DNA from: Verrucomicrobiota bacterium
GTDB taxonomy: Bacteria > Verrucomicrobiota > Verrucomicrobiia > Limisphaerales > J093
Direction: 5' to 3'
Assembly (NCBI GenBank): GCA_029556615.1
Contig: JAKQDD010000055.1
Location: 1 to 64,000, forward strand
Length of the DNA stretch: 64,000 nt
The position numbers and the translations under genes are program-made. Below the pieces are notes generated by a model. The model searched no databases. It was not told the DNA's origin and saw nothing but the letters and a program-made list of their open reading frames with translations. Below are positions 24,928 to 36,200 of the stretch, piece by piece; the first letter of the stretch is position 1, and every line of letters starts with the position of its first letter.

Positions 24928-25495
24928 CTTGCCCTCACCGCTGCGATTGGAACGGGATGTCGGGCGGAGGGTACTCAGCGAAATCGATTTCACTCTGTCA
25001 GACGGTGGTGGCTACCAGCCGACGTGTCAAGGCCAGGGCCTTTGCAGTGCAATGGGTGAGAATCCCGCACGGCCGACAAGATTTGCAGACAGCGACATGG
25101 GGAAGTGCTTCACCAATTCGGGGCGGAGCGCACATGGGGCGGCGGGAGGACAAGGGAATCGGAGGCAGACTCCCGGGGCCCTATTCCTTTGTACCCGTTC
25201 CATGCGCGACAGCGCCTTCGCAGCGCGGCGACCCGCGGGACCGTCGGAGCCGGACGCGGACGCAAGGGCTCGGGGCTTGGGTTGCGGCCAAGCCGCGCTG
25301 CGCAGTCTGCGCCTCTTGGCGGCCGTCCCTCTTCCCGTCCTTCGTGCCTTCTGGGGTGCACCTCCCCGCGAACCCGGTCCGCCCGAATGTTCACTCCCAT
25401 CTTGCGGCCGGAGACGAGCCCCGGTAGCGTGCTGGAGTTTCGGAGGTGCAGCCCCCTCAGCAACCGGGCGGCTCCGGAACAGATTCGAGATCACG
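24928..25495. other. Intergenic region between divergent sulfatase and phosphate genes
   Basis: About 570 bases without a convincing gene. In-frame extensions of the DUF47 gene run through it but contain low-complexity Arg/Pro/Gly-rich translations unlike the family. Next to the sulfatase start lies a 12-base palindrome (24980-24991). I saw no recognisable riboswitch or Pho-box-like direct repeat. Confidence 0.55.
24980..24991. promoter_or_regulatory. 12-bp perfect palindrome, possible operator
   Basis: GAAATCGATTTC reads identically on both strands and stands 53 bases upstream of the sulfatase start, inside otherwise GC-rich sequence. Position and symmetry suit a dimeric repressor or activator, but no regulator gene is adjacent. 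Confidence 0.3.
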
Positions 25496-26125
25496 ATGTT
25501 CTCTTTGCAGGCTCTGTTTGGGAAGGCGGACCGCTTTCATCGACTCCTCGAAGCCAGTGCCGAGGAGGCGCACGAGAGCGTCCGGTTTCTGGTCGAGCTG
25601 TTGAAGTCTCCCGCCCCCGCGCAACTATTCGACGAGGTCGCTCTGACCCGTCGCAAGGAGAAGAAGATCGCCGAACAGATCGGGGAGGAGCTGGTGCGCA
25701 CGTTCATCACCGGCCTCGAGCGCGAGGATATCGAGGCGCTGTCGCACGCGCTCTACAAGATCCCGAAGTCGGTCGAGAAATTCGCCGAGCGTTATCTCCT
25801 GGCAGGGCCGCATCTCAAGGGCTTCGATTTCACGCGGCAGGCCGAGATGATGGAGAAGGCGGCGGGCACCGTGGCGGCCCTGGTCAAGCAGCTCGCCGAC
25901 GTGAGCCAGGTCGAGCGGGTCAAGGAACTCAACGACCGCCTGCAGTACATCGAGGGCGAGGCTGACAAGCTCATGGTCGAACTGCTGCGGGAGCTCTACG
26001 GAGGCCGGCTCGAGCCGCTCCAGGTCGTGATCGTCAAGGACCTCTACGAGCTGATGGAGAAGGTCATCGACCGCTGCCGGGACGCGGGGAACATCGTGCT
26101 GCAGATTGTCCTGAAGAACTCCTGA
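25496..26125 (+). CDS. DUF47 / PhoU-like phosphate transport regulator
   Basis: 209 aa, all-helical and highly charged: MFSLQALFGKADRFHRLLEA, then EEAHESVRFLVELL, TRRKEKKIAEQIGEELVRTF, DIEALSHALYKIPKSVEKFA, DKLMVELLRELYGG and KDLYELMEKVIDRCRDAGNI. This is the pattern of DUF47 proteins, relatives of PhoU whose genes adjoin PiT transporters and which are thought to modulate them. ATG 25496 matches the family's usual start; the frame is open much further upstream but that part is not family-like. The stop is 13 bases before the transporter gene, so the two form an operon. Confidence 0.88.
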   Translation: MFSLQALFGKADRFHRLLEASAEEAHESVRFLVELLKSPAPAQLFDEVALTRRKEKKIAEQIGEELVRTFITGLEREDIEALSHALYKIPKSVEKFAERYLLAGPHLKGFDFTRQAEMMEKAAGTVAALVKQLADVSQVERVKELNDRLQYIEGEADKLMVELLRELYGGRLEPLQVVIVKDLYELMEKVIDRCRDAGNIVLQIVLKNS

Positions 26126-26138
26126 GCGACGCCTGCCG

Positions 26139-27209
26139 ATGACTCTGGTCTTCTTGATCATCCTGGCGGCGCTCACGTTTGAGTTCATCAACGGCTTTCA
26201 CGACACCGCGAACGCGATCGCGACGACCGTGGCCACCAAGGTCCTGACCCCGCGCCAGGCGGTGATCATGTCGGCGGTGTTCAACCTGCTGGGAGCGCTC
26301 GTCGGTACCGCCGTCGCCACCACCATCGGCCGGGAGCTGGTCGACATCCAGCAGGTCAACAGCACCGTGATCCTCTGCGCGCTCCTGAGCGGGATCTTCT
26401 GGAACCTGCTCACCTGGTGGTTCGGCCTGCCGTCGAGCTCGAGTCACGCCCTGATCGGCGGTCTCTGCGGCGCGACCCTCGCGGCGGCCGGGGGCCGGTG
26501 GTCGGTGCTTCATTGGTCGGTGGCCAACGCGGCGACCGGCAAGCTCGAGGGCCTCTGGCCGAAAGTCGTCAAGCCCATGGTGCTGTCCCCCGTCTGCGGC
26601 GCTCTCATCGGCTTCCTGGTGATGGCTCTCCTTCTCCTGTGTGTCCGACACTGGAGGCCCGCCCGGGTCAAGTCGTGGTTCACCAACATCCACCTGCTCA
26701 GCGCCGCCTGGATGAGCTTCAGCCACGGCACCAATGACGCCCAGAAGACCATGGGGATCATTGCCCTGACTCTCTTCACCGCCACCCAGACACCGGGTGT
26801 CTTCAACAATCTCCCGGACTGGCTCAGCTTTCTCCGATCACCCGTCTTTCACGTCCCGCCATGGATCAAGGTTGTGTGCGCCCTCACCATGGCTGCGGGC
26901 ACGGCCACCGGCGGGTGGCGGATCATCTCGACGCTCGGACGCAAGATGGTGAAGCTGCAGCCCATCCATGGGGTGGCGGCCCAGACGACGGCGGCAGCCA
27001 TCATTCAGATCGCAAGTCATTGGGGCATGCCCCTGTCCACCACCCACGTCATCTCGAGCTCGATCATGGGCGTGGGCGCCACCCGCCGGCTGAACGCGGT
27101 CCGATGGACCGTCGTCGAGCGAATGGTCTGGGCGTGGATCATGACCTTGCCCCTCACCGGCGCCTTGGGATACGGGCTCGCCTGGCTGGTCATCCACGGG
27201 CTGCGGTGA
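26139..27209 (+). CDS. pit: PiT-family inorganic phosphate transporter
   Basis: 356 aa, about ten membrane helices. Both halves carry the PiT signature: FINGFHDTANAIATTVATKV near residue 15 and SFSHGTNDAQKTMGIIALTL near 195, each with the Asn/Asp residues of the transport site. LPSSSSHALIGGLCGA and MPLSTTHVISSSIMGVGAT are the matching Ser/His loops. It imports phosphate (or metal-phosphate) with H+ or Na+ across the inner membrane. It is coupled to the upstream DUF47 gene and ends 90 bases from the stop of the convergent giant gene. Confidence 0.92.
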   Translation: MTLVFLIILAALTFEFINGFHDTANAIATTVATKVLTPRQAVIMSAVFNLLGALVGTAVATTIGRELVDIQQVNSTVILCALLSGIFWNLLTWWFGLPSSSSHALIGGLCGATLAAAGGRWSVLHWSVANAATGKLEGLWPKVVKPMVLSPVCGALIGFLVMALLLLCVRHWRPARVKSWFTNIHLLSAAWMSFSHGTNDAQKTMGIIALTLFTATQTPGVFNNLPDWLSFLRSPVFHVPPWIKVVCALTMAAGTATGGWRIISTLGRKMVKLQPIHGVAAQTTAAAIIQIASHWGMPLSTTHVISSSIMGVGATRRLNAVRWTVVERMVWAWIMTLPLTGALGYGLAWLVIHGLR

Positions 27210-27227
27210 GAGCCTCGGGGGGGCAGC

Positions 27228-27251
27228 GACGCGCGCGATCCCGCGTGCGTC
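27228..27251. terminator. Hairpin between convergent genes, possible bidirectional terminator
   Basis: GACGCGCGCG (27228-27237) and CGCGTGCGTC (27242-27251) pair over ten bases with one G-U wobble and an ATCC loop. It lies midway between the stops of the phosphate transporter and the giant gene. There is no T-run on either side, so termination would be weak or Rho-assisted. Confidence 0.4.
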
Positions 27252-27299
27252 CTGCTGTGCGAATCCTCCCCACGCCCGCCTGCGGCTACCCGCACCCTG

Positions 27300-30200
27300 T
27301 CACAAGGCCTGCAGGGTGGCCAGCCGCTGCGGATGGCCCCGTGCCGGGATCACAGGCCGCGCGGGACCATAGATCGTGGAGCCGTCGTCATCCGCCCACG
27401 CCGGGGGAACCAGCAGAGCCGGCGTGAGGCGTGCCGGGCCAAGGCTCACCGGCGACTCCCGCGTGAGCTCGATCACCGGAGCGATCCGCCGGTCCGATGT
27501 CAGCGCCGTGCCCGGCGTTGCCAGCGGCGGGTCGAGCTGCGCGCGCGGCGCCGGCTCCACCGCGCTGGGCACCGCAACCGCTGGTGACTCGATTGGCGTG
27601 GCGGTGGCCGCCATGGCGCTCGACAATGGCGTCGCCAGGACCGGCTGCGTAACCGGTTGCGGGACGGGTCGTGGGACGGCAGGCAACGGCGGCGCGACGG
27701 TCACGGGAACCGGCGGAAGACCAAGCTGCGGGTCCGCCAGGACGATCTTCGGCGGGAGCATCTCGGGCGCGAGCACGGAGAGGTAGTGCGCCTGGAACAT
27801 CCCGCGATCCGTCGCGTCGACGACCCCATCCTGGTTCACGTCCAGGCTCGTGGCGTATTGCGCGTCGCCCGTCGCCCGCCCATAGGTCCGCTGGAACCAG
27901 TACGTATCCAGGAAGTCCACATCCCGGTCGCCGTCGGTGTCCCCAAAGTACCGGAAGAACCGCTGGAACCCGTCGTCGCCGCCGATCCCGTCGCCATCGC
28001 CGTCGAAGGCGTTGCCGGCGGCATCCGCCGTCCGGGTGGCGACGATTGTCAGCGTGTAGTTGCCGTCGGGCAGCGAGCCGGCCGGGAGCGTGGGGAAGGT
28101 CATCATCACACGGTTGCCAGCGCCCCGCGTGATCTCGAGGGCCGACGGCGCCAGTGTCTCGCCCGTGGTGGTGTTGCGCAGGCTGAGGCTGCCCGCGCCA
28201 AGGCTGTCGAACACGTCTTCGGTGAACACCAACGCCAGCGATGTGACCCTCGACCGCTGGGCTTCGCCCCCGTTGACCTCGAGGCCGACCAGCGTCGGCG
28301 CCGTGTCATCCAACCGGATCACGCGCTCGACCTCGCGAGCCCCGCTCGCGTTCACAGCCCGCAGACGGATCCGGTTGTCGCCCGGCTCGAGAACGATCCC
28401 CGCAAACTGGAACTGCCCCGTGCCGTCCGCGGTCACCGAACCGTCGTCGAAGCCGTCCCCGTCCAGGTCGAGGGTGACGAGTTGCAGCGGATCCGTCGTC
28501 CCCACCAGCCCAATGGTGGGCCAGTTCGTCAGGTCATCGCCCTGCACGCCGGAATCGAACGCGGGATCCAGGGCAAACTCGAGCGCCGGCCCCGCCCGGA
28601 ACTGCACCGTGTCGATGACCACCCGGCTCTGGCTGTCCGGCCCGATCACGTTGAAGTAGAGCGCCACCAACCGGCCCGGTGAGACCCCTGCCAACGCGAC
28701 CCGGACGACCACCGGGAGTTTCAGAACCGCCGTCTCGCCGCTGGCGCCCGCGCCCGGAACCACCACGCCCTCGCTGTAGCTCACCCGGTTGTCTCCCTGA
28801 ACATTCAGGATGGCATCCGTGCGCTCCAACACCGTGATCGCCGTGGGCAGCGGATTCCCGCTCGACGCGTCGTGCAGGGCGAACTCGAACGCCGCCGGCA
28901 GCCGATCGTTGGCGGGATCGAGCGTCAGGGCGGTCAGCGTGAACTCGAGGAACCCGACCTCCTCGGGCACGAGGAAAACCTGCCACACCTGGCTCACTTC
29001 GTCCGCGCCGCCGGACAGGATCACCGCCCCGTTCACCACCGCCGCGTTGCCGCGCAACATCCACCCGAAGTCGGGCGCCGTGCTATCGGCTTGATCAAAG
29101 CGCCCGTTCAGGAAGGTCCGCGCGCGATTCCCGAAATCGAGGGACTCGAGCGTCTCGCCAGCCGGGGTCACCACGACCGCCCGGGCCAGGTTCGCTGGAG
29201 CTGTGGGCACGAGTCCCGGCTCGGCCACCTGGCACAGCGTGTAGGACCCCGGCGCCACACCGCTGAAGACGTACGCGCCAGCCGTATCCGAACGCGCCGA
29301 GCGCTCGAAGCTGTCGAGCCGCCTGTTGCCGTTCCCATCCAGGAACACCACGGCGTTCAGCACGCCAGGCTCCCCCGCATCCCTGAGGCCGTTGCTGTTC
29401 AAATCCACATACACCGCGCCCTCGATCCGTCCCAGGTTGACGACGGCAAGATCCAGATCGGCAACGTCAATCCCACTGCGAACCGCAAGGGCCCGCCCGG
29501 TGACGGAGCGCTCCGTCAGGGAAACGAGCGTCAGGATGCCCTCGCCCGCGCCAGCGCCGGCCAGCGTGAATTCGCCACCCGGGCCCGTCGCGGCGGTGAG
29601 CTCGCCCTCCTCCACTTGCCCGTTGCCATTGCGATCCAGCAGCACCGTGAGCCCGGCCAACCCCTCCTCCCCTGCCTCGCGCGTCCCATTGCCGTTCCGA
29701 TCGAGGAACACCACGCCCGCGAGGTTGACCGTGTGGAACACGCCGAAGTCGCGCCCGCCCAGGTTGGCGCCGCCGAACGCATCGATCGTGTACTGGCTGT
29801 AGTTCTCCGGGTTCGGCGTGATGAGCGCGTAACCGGGGGCGAGAGTCAGGGCGACGCGCACCGACGTGCCGGCCAACACCGGCAGCTCGTACCGTCCGGC
29901 ATCATCCGTGAACGTCGAGGTCTCGCCGACATCGAAAACACCGTTGGCATTGGCATCCAGGTAGACCGTCCATCCCGATCGCGCAGGCTCTCCGCCATCC
30001 CGCGTGCCGTTGCCGTTGACGTCCTCGTAGACCTGGCCACTGACGGCGACGCTGGGCCCGGTCACTCGCACTCTGCCGGCAGCGTAGTCCGAGAAGACGG
30101 GCACGTGGCCGTCCGCGAAGATCGCGGCGTAGAGGTAGTAATCCCCCGGCGCCAGGGCCGACGTGTCCCAGGTGTAGCTGCCAGCCCCGTCCTTCTCGGC

Positions 30201-33200
30201 CAAACCCGACGCCAGCACGGTACCGTCGTATCCTGAGCCGTCACGGTCGTAATACAGCACCACCGCCGCCTCCGTGCCCGGAGCCATGGCGTTGTAGCCG
30301 ATCTCGACGCTCGGTCCCGTCTGGTCCGCCGTCGGCGCCGTCAGCTGAATGACCGGGTCCGGCTCCGGATTGTCGCGCAGGGCGTTGAACCTGACCTCGC
30401 CCAGCTCGCTCGCGTCCGGCACGATGATCCGCCAGGCACCGGCCGCGGGATTGGCGATCACCACCGTCTTCTGAGTGGCGCTGGTGAGCGACTCGACCAC
30501 CGCCATCCCGTTGGCCGCGAGCTCGGCCTCGGTCACCCGCGTGCCATCCGGCTTCTCGATAATCACGCCGGGCGCTGAGGCGGCGGCTTCGTCCCAAGCC
30601 GCGTTGAGCAGCAGGTACTCGGCCCCCGCCCCGACCTCGAAGGCACTCGAGGCTTCGCCCGGTGGCGCTCCGGCGATCCCGGCGCGACGGTTCAGCAACG
30701 CGACCAGAGCCGGGCCGGTCAACGCGGCCACCTCGTCCGCTCCAAGCCGGCGATAGCTCCCGTCGAAATTGACCTGGATGCCGACGATCTTCTTGCCGAC
30801 CAAAGGCAGGTCGACCTCGCCCCAACCCGCCACGAGTCCCCTTCCCGCTGAATACTGGAACATGGCCTGTGCCGTCCCGAGCGTGCTGCCGCCGATCACC
30901 GGCACGATGCTGGGGATGATCACCGAAGCGCTGCCCCGGCCGCTGATGCTGAAGCCGCTCGGCGTGCTCGAGATGTTGAAGCGCGCGGTCTCGGTGATCA
31001 GCCCGCCCAGCAACCGCAACGTGCCATCAATGTAGAACGTCCCAGTGCGCCAGTTCAGGCCCGCTTCCAGATTGCCATCAGCCAATCCAACCATCTCCTC
31101 GATGTCGCCCACGACCACGACCTGGCCTTTGCCCTTGATCCCATCCAGACTCAGCGTGGCCGAGAGCCGCAGGGCGAGCAGCGTGCCCTCATACGGACCG
31201 CCCGCCCAGGACGGGACCGGCACCGGGATCGTCGGCCCGGCGGTGAACGCCAGGCTGCCCGTGATCTCGACCGCGGCCTCCGGATCGGAGATGTTGTCGA
31301 TCTTGGCGCCGATGCCATAGAGGAAGGCGCCGGTGGTGCCGATGGCGATGCCGGTTGGATACGGTGGGATGGGCTCGATTGTGAGGCCGACCGTGTTCAG
31401 CTTCGACTTGTAGAAGCCGAGCGTGACTTCGAGATCGATCCCCGGCGGGAACGTCAGCTTCGCGGAACCGGCGTAGAGGCTCTTCTTGGTGTCGATCTCG
31501 AATACCGTCTCCTTGAGGATCCACTGGCCCGGGACAATCTCGATCTTGCCGACTTCGAGCTTGCCGGCGAAATTGACCTCGTTCTTCTCGGCGCGCCGGG
31601 CGATCTCGATGTAATAACCCTTGGCCTCGGAAATGTCCGCGCGGACGGTGAACTTCTTGATTGTGATCGCAATGATGCCGTTGACGCGGAAGCTGTCTTC
31701 CTTGGTCTTCGCGTCGCGGGCGTAGGTCAGCTTCAGCTGTTCGCCGGTCACCTCGATCTCGTTGAAGAGCGTGAACCGGATGTTGTCGAAGGTGACACTG
31801 CCGCCGGTGAAGTAAACTTCCTCCTCATTGATCACCAGCCAGTTCTTGTCCTTGACCTCGCCCTTGATGCGGCCGCCGCCGATCAACTTGCCGAATTTTT
31901 CCGGCAATTCGAGCGAACCCTGGAGTGCGATCTGCGGTTCCCAAGTATCCTGGTTGCTATCGTCCCGATCGGGCTTGAACTCGAAGCCAAAGATCGTCAG
32001 CGTGACGCCGAACACGCCGAGCTTCACGCCCTCTGACTTCGTCAGCGTGATCGTGTCCACCTTGCCGTTCTTGAACACGATGGTGAGCGCGGCGCTGTCC
32101 TTGTCCGGGCTGTGGACTTCGGCAGAGGCTGACAGTTCACTCTCAGTGCCGTCAGGGTTGAGTTTGTAGGTGATCTCGATCTTCTGGAGGCTCCACCCGC
32201 CCTTGATGTCGATCTTGTCCTTGCGGATCGCGAGGTTGGCCGAGAACACCAGGCCCTTGTCCGTCGCCTCGACGGTCACGTGCCGGTCTTCCTCGGTTTC
32301 CGGGTCCTTGCCGCTGATGTCGATTTCGAGGTCGCCGAGGCTGGGGATGATGAACTTGCCGCCGAGCACCGCCTTCTTCTCGTCCTGGGTGTAGGTGAAG
32401 GCGAGGGTGGCGTCCTTGGTCTGGACCTCGATCTTGCCGAGGAGCTTGAACGGCTTGTCGCCGGCGATCGTCAGCAGGCCGCTCTGGACTTCGATCCCCT
32501 CGTTGTGCACCAGCAGCCACGTCTCGTTCCCCTCGTCGTCCGTGCCGCCGAAGCTGACCTCGATCTGCGGGTCAGCCCACTTCTCGGGGAGCTTCATCGT
32601 GCCTGCAAACCCGAGCTGCGGATCCCATTCCGGTCCTTCCTCGGTATTGCGGTCGGTCCAGAACTTGACATCGGTGATCACCATCTCGATCCCGAGCAGG
32701 GTGAACTTGAAGCTCTCATCCGGTGAGATCTTCAGCGTGAACTCCTGCGGCGTCAGGTGGGCCTCGAAGTTGTACTCCTTGGTCGCGCCGCCGTCGGTGG
32801 TCGGCGCGATGACCTTCGCCTTGCCGTCCAGCACCGGCTTGGCCGGGTTCTCGGGCTCCGAGATGTCCACCGTCAGAACGATGTCCTTGACCTGCCATTT
32901 CCCATCCTTGGTGATGTAGAACGGACCCGTGAGCGTGATCTCGCCCTTGACCTCGATCCCGTCGCCCCGGAACCGGATGTACTTGTCCGTCCCGGTGAGA
33001 TCGATGATCACGTCGCGTTCCTTGCCGCCGGCATCGGTGGCGTACATGGTCGTCAGCGTCACCTTGACCTGGAACTGGACGTAGTAGCCGTCCGCGTCCT
33101 TCCCGAACTGGAGCGACGGATCATCGAACTTCGCCTTCAGACTGCGGAAGACCTTCCCTTCCGCATCGTCCTTGAGCTTGAGCGGTTCGTTGTCCTTGCC

Positions 33201-36200
33201 GTTCTGGATCCCCTGCTCGTTGATCTCGAGGCGCTTGCCGTCCGCGTCCGGGACGTTCACCTTGAAATCGTTGTCCACGTCGCCCGGGTTCCCGACGACG
33301 GCAGACGGCAGGTCGCCCTGGCCAGCCACTTCGATCTGCGGATCCCAGCGGTCGGTGTCGCCGTCGTTTCGGTCGTTGTCGAACAGGATCTTCAAGCCTT
33401 CCTTGAACTTGATCGCGTTGACCTCGATCTCCTCGGGCAGGTTGCTGGTCTTCCACTCGAGCTTCGCGGCCGCGCCATGGCCGGTCTTCTCGAAGGAGAC
33501 GTCGAAGACCGCCTGGCCCTTGGGCCCGTGCACCGCACCCGCCCCGGTGACCGTCCATTCGGCCCCGGTGCCGCGAGTGATCTTCACCTTGAGATTGCGC
33601 ATCGACCACTCGTCGTTGATCCGGGCCTTCTCGATCAGGCCTTCGCCCTTGAACTCGACGCTGGGACCGCTTGAACCCTTCGTGATCAGGAGACTGCCAT
33701 TGACCAGATCGAGCTTCAGAATCGCGTCGCCGAGGTCGGGCAGGGTGTATTCACCGCCGAGGGCAAACGACTTCGCCGCGTGGTCGTACTTGAAGCTGAT
33801 CTTCTTCGCCACCAGCTTGAAGCCGTCCAGATCGAACGTCACCCCGAGGTTGGTGCCGAAGTCGTCCGGAACCTCGAACGCGCCCTCGAAAACCACCCCC
33901 GACTGGCTGATCCGAACCCCGTCGGTCGGAAAACTGTTGAGGTATCTCTGCCCTGACGCATTCAGCGCCGATGGAATCTCGATGAACGGATTGAACCGGA
34001 TCTCGCCCGGGTAGTCCGTGGCCCCCGCCACCCTCGGGGCGGCGTTCAGCGAGATCGTCAACTGCTCGGTCCCGCCCGCTGTGTTGAACGTCATCGGGAT
34101 GCCCGCCAACTCGAGCAGGTTGCTGATCACCCGTCGGAACTGGCCCATGGACTTGCCGATCTCGAAGACCGCGACGCCGTCGACGAGGTCGCTGCCGACA
34201 TCCCCGACCAGCGACCGCCACGTGCCATCGAGCGTGATCCGGTTGGCAGCGCTCGCCGGCACGCCGTCCGCCGGGAACTGAATCGTCACCGTGCCGATCA
34301 GCTTCGCCAACGGCACGAAGGTCCCGCCCCCCTCCGGCTCGAGACCAAACTCGGTGGTCCCCGTGAACCAGGCCTTTCGGGTCTTGTCGTCCGTCTGCCA
34401 CTTGCCATCGGGCTCGAACCGCAGCGGCGAGGTGTCGCCATAGGGCGCATTCTGCTGTTCGGTGTTGTTGTCCTTGTCCTTCTCGGCGACGGCGGAACCC
34501 TCCTGGGCCGCCACCGGCGGATCGCCTGCGAGTCCCACCTGGCCCGGAACCATGGCGGTGCCCGGCCCCGTCGCCTGCGGCACGTCAAGCCGGATGATGT
34601 ACAACAACGCCTCCGGATCGATCCCATTCGGCACGACGATATTCTCGAGATCCAGGGTCAGCATCCGCTCCCGCGTGTCGAGGGGCAGGAACACGCCGCT
34701 GAATTCCACGCCGCCCTTCAGCTCGGCCACCCGGTAGTGCCACACGCCGTTCGCCGGGTCGTTCGGCGCCTCAACGTCCTCGTCCGTGCCGATCCACACA
34801 TCCTCGACCCACGCGACCCCGTCACGGACCTTCGCATCGCCCTGATTCGTCACCTTGTAGGCGAGTTCGGGCGCATCGCTGAGCAGCACGAACTTGCGAG
34901 TCTCGGAGTCGAACCAGAGCCAGGGCCGTTCAATTTGCGTCACCGCCAGGTCCGGCAGCAAGAGCTTCACGTCCGCCCGGAACGTGTTGTTCACCTCGTT
35001 CCCCTCGACCAGCACGTTGTCGACATCCAGCCGCACCTCCCACTTCAGCCCCGCCAGGACGTGTTCGATGGGAATGCCCGGATCGCCCTTCTTGAGCGCA
35101 ATCAGCGGGAAATCGACGGTGATCGCCCGCAGCCCGGCATCGCGGTAGACGTCGGCGCCCATCCATTGCTCATACCCCCGGTCGTTGACCAGGTAGAGCT
35201 GCTCGAGCCACAGCACGCCGCCCGTGGCTGAACCCTCCGCCAGGCTCACCACGTACTGGACCGTCACCGTCTCGCCCGGCTCGAACGCCTGTTCCGGAAA
35301 GACCTCGACCTTGAGATCCTCCGTGATGCTGACCCTCGAGACCAAACCCTGCGGCCGGCCGTTGCCGGTCTCGATGCGGCCCAGGAAAACCTCGGGGTTG
35401 ATCTGGTCCAGCGGCTTCCGGGCGAGCGTGGCGGCGTCGGCTCCCTTCACGGTGGCGATGAGCTTCTCGACGTCATACACGTACACGCCGCGATCCTGGC
35501 CGCCCCGATACCCGGCAAACAGCTTCGTGCCGTCGGGTGACAACACCAGGTTGTCCGGGAAACTCAGCGGCACCATCTGCGTGGCCGCCACCAGCCTGGG
35601 CGTCCCAAACGGATCCTCGATGATGCCAATGTTGCCGCCCGCCGTGAATGGACGGATGTTGGGATCGTGCGACGGCAGATCCTGGATGAACTGATTGAAC
35701 GCGGTGACGAAGGCATAACTGTTGTCAGGCAGCACCACGACGCCGATGGCGTTGTTGACGTCGAAGGCATCCGTCACCAGGCCCAGAATCAAGTCGGCAA
35801 ACCGCGTGACATAGCCATCGAGAGCGCCGAACCCACTGCCGTCCGTCTGCCGGTTGACGAACACGATCTGGCCCGGCTCCATGCTCGCCGAGACGCCGTA
35901 CGGCTCGTTCGCGGCTGTATAGGCCGCCTGGAACTCCAGCGGCCCGTGAATCGCCGCCCCCTCCGGCAACACACGGAACGCAAAGATGTAACCCGCCGCG
36001 TGATACCCCGGCCGCCCGAACATGACCGAGTTCGGCGCCGCCACATACACACGGCTGTCATCGGCATCCACCGCGATCCCGCGCAGCCCGCTCGGAGCCG
36101 GCCCGACGCTGGCCGCCTGGATCATCCGATGGTACTCGGCGGAGGCAGGATCGGCGTCGATGACGTAGACCGTGCCCACGGCTTCGTCGGTCACGTAGAC

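Noticed and set aside
25000-25100. Possible cobalamin-type riboswitch because of GGGTGAGAATCCCGCACGG
   Set aside because: The expected conserved core and B12-box are absent and the downstream gene is a phosphate regulator; only a short chance hairpin remains.
24824-25495. Upstream extension of the DUF47 gene to 24824
   Set aside because: The extension overlaps the sulfatase gene antisense and does not resemble the family, which starts at the MFSLQALFGK segment.
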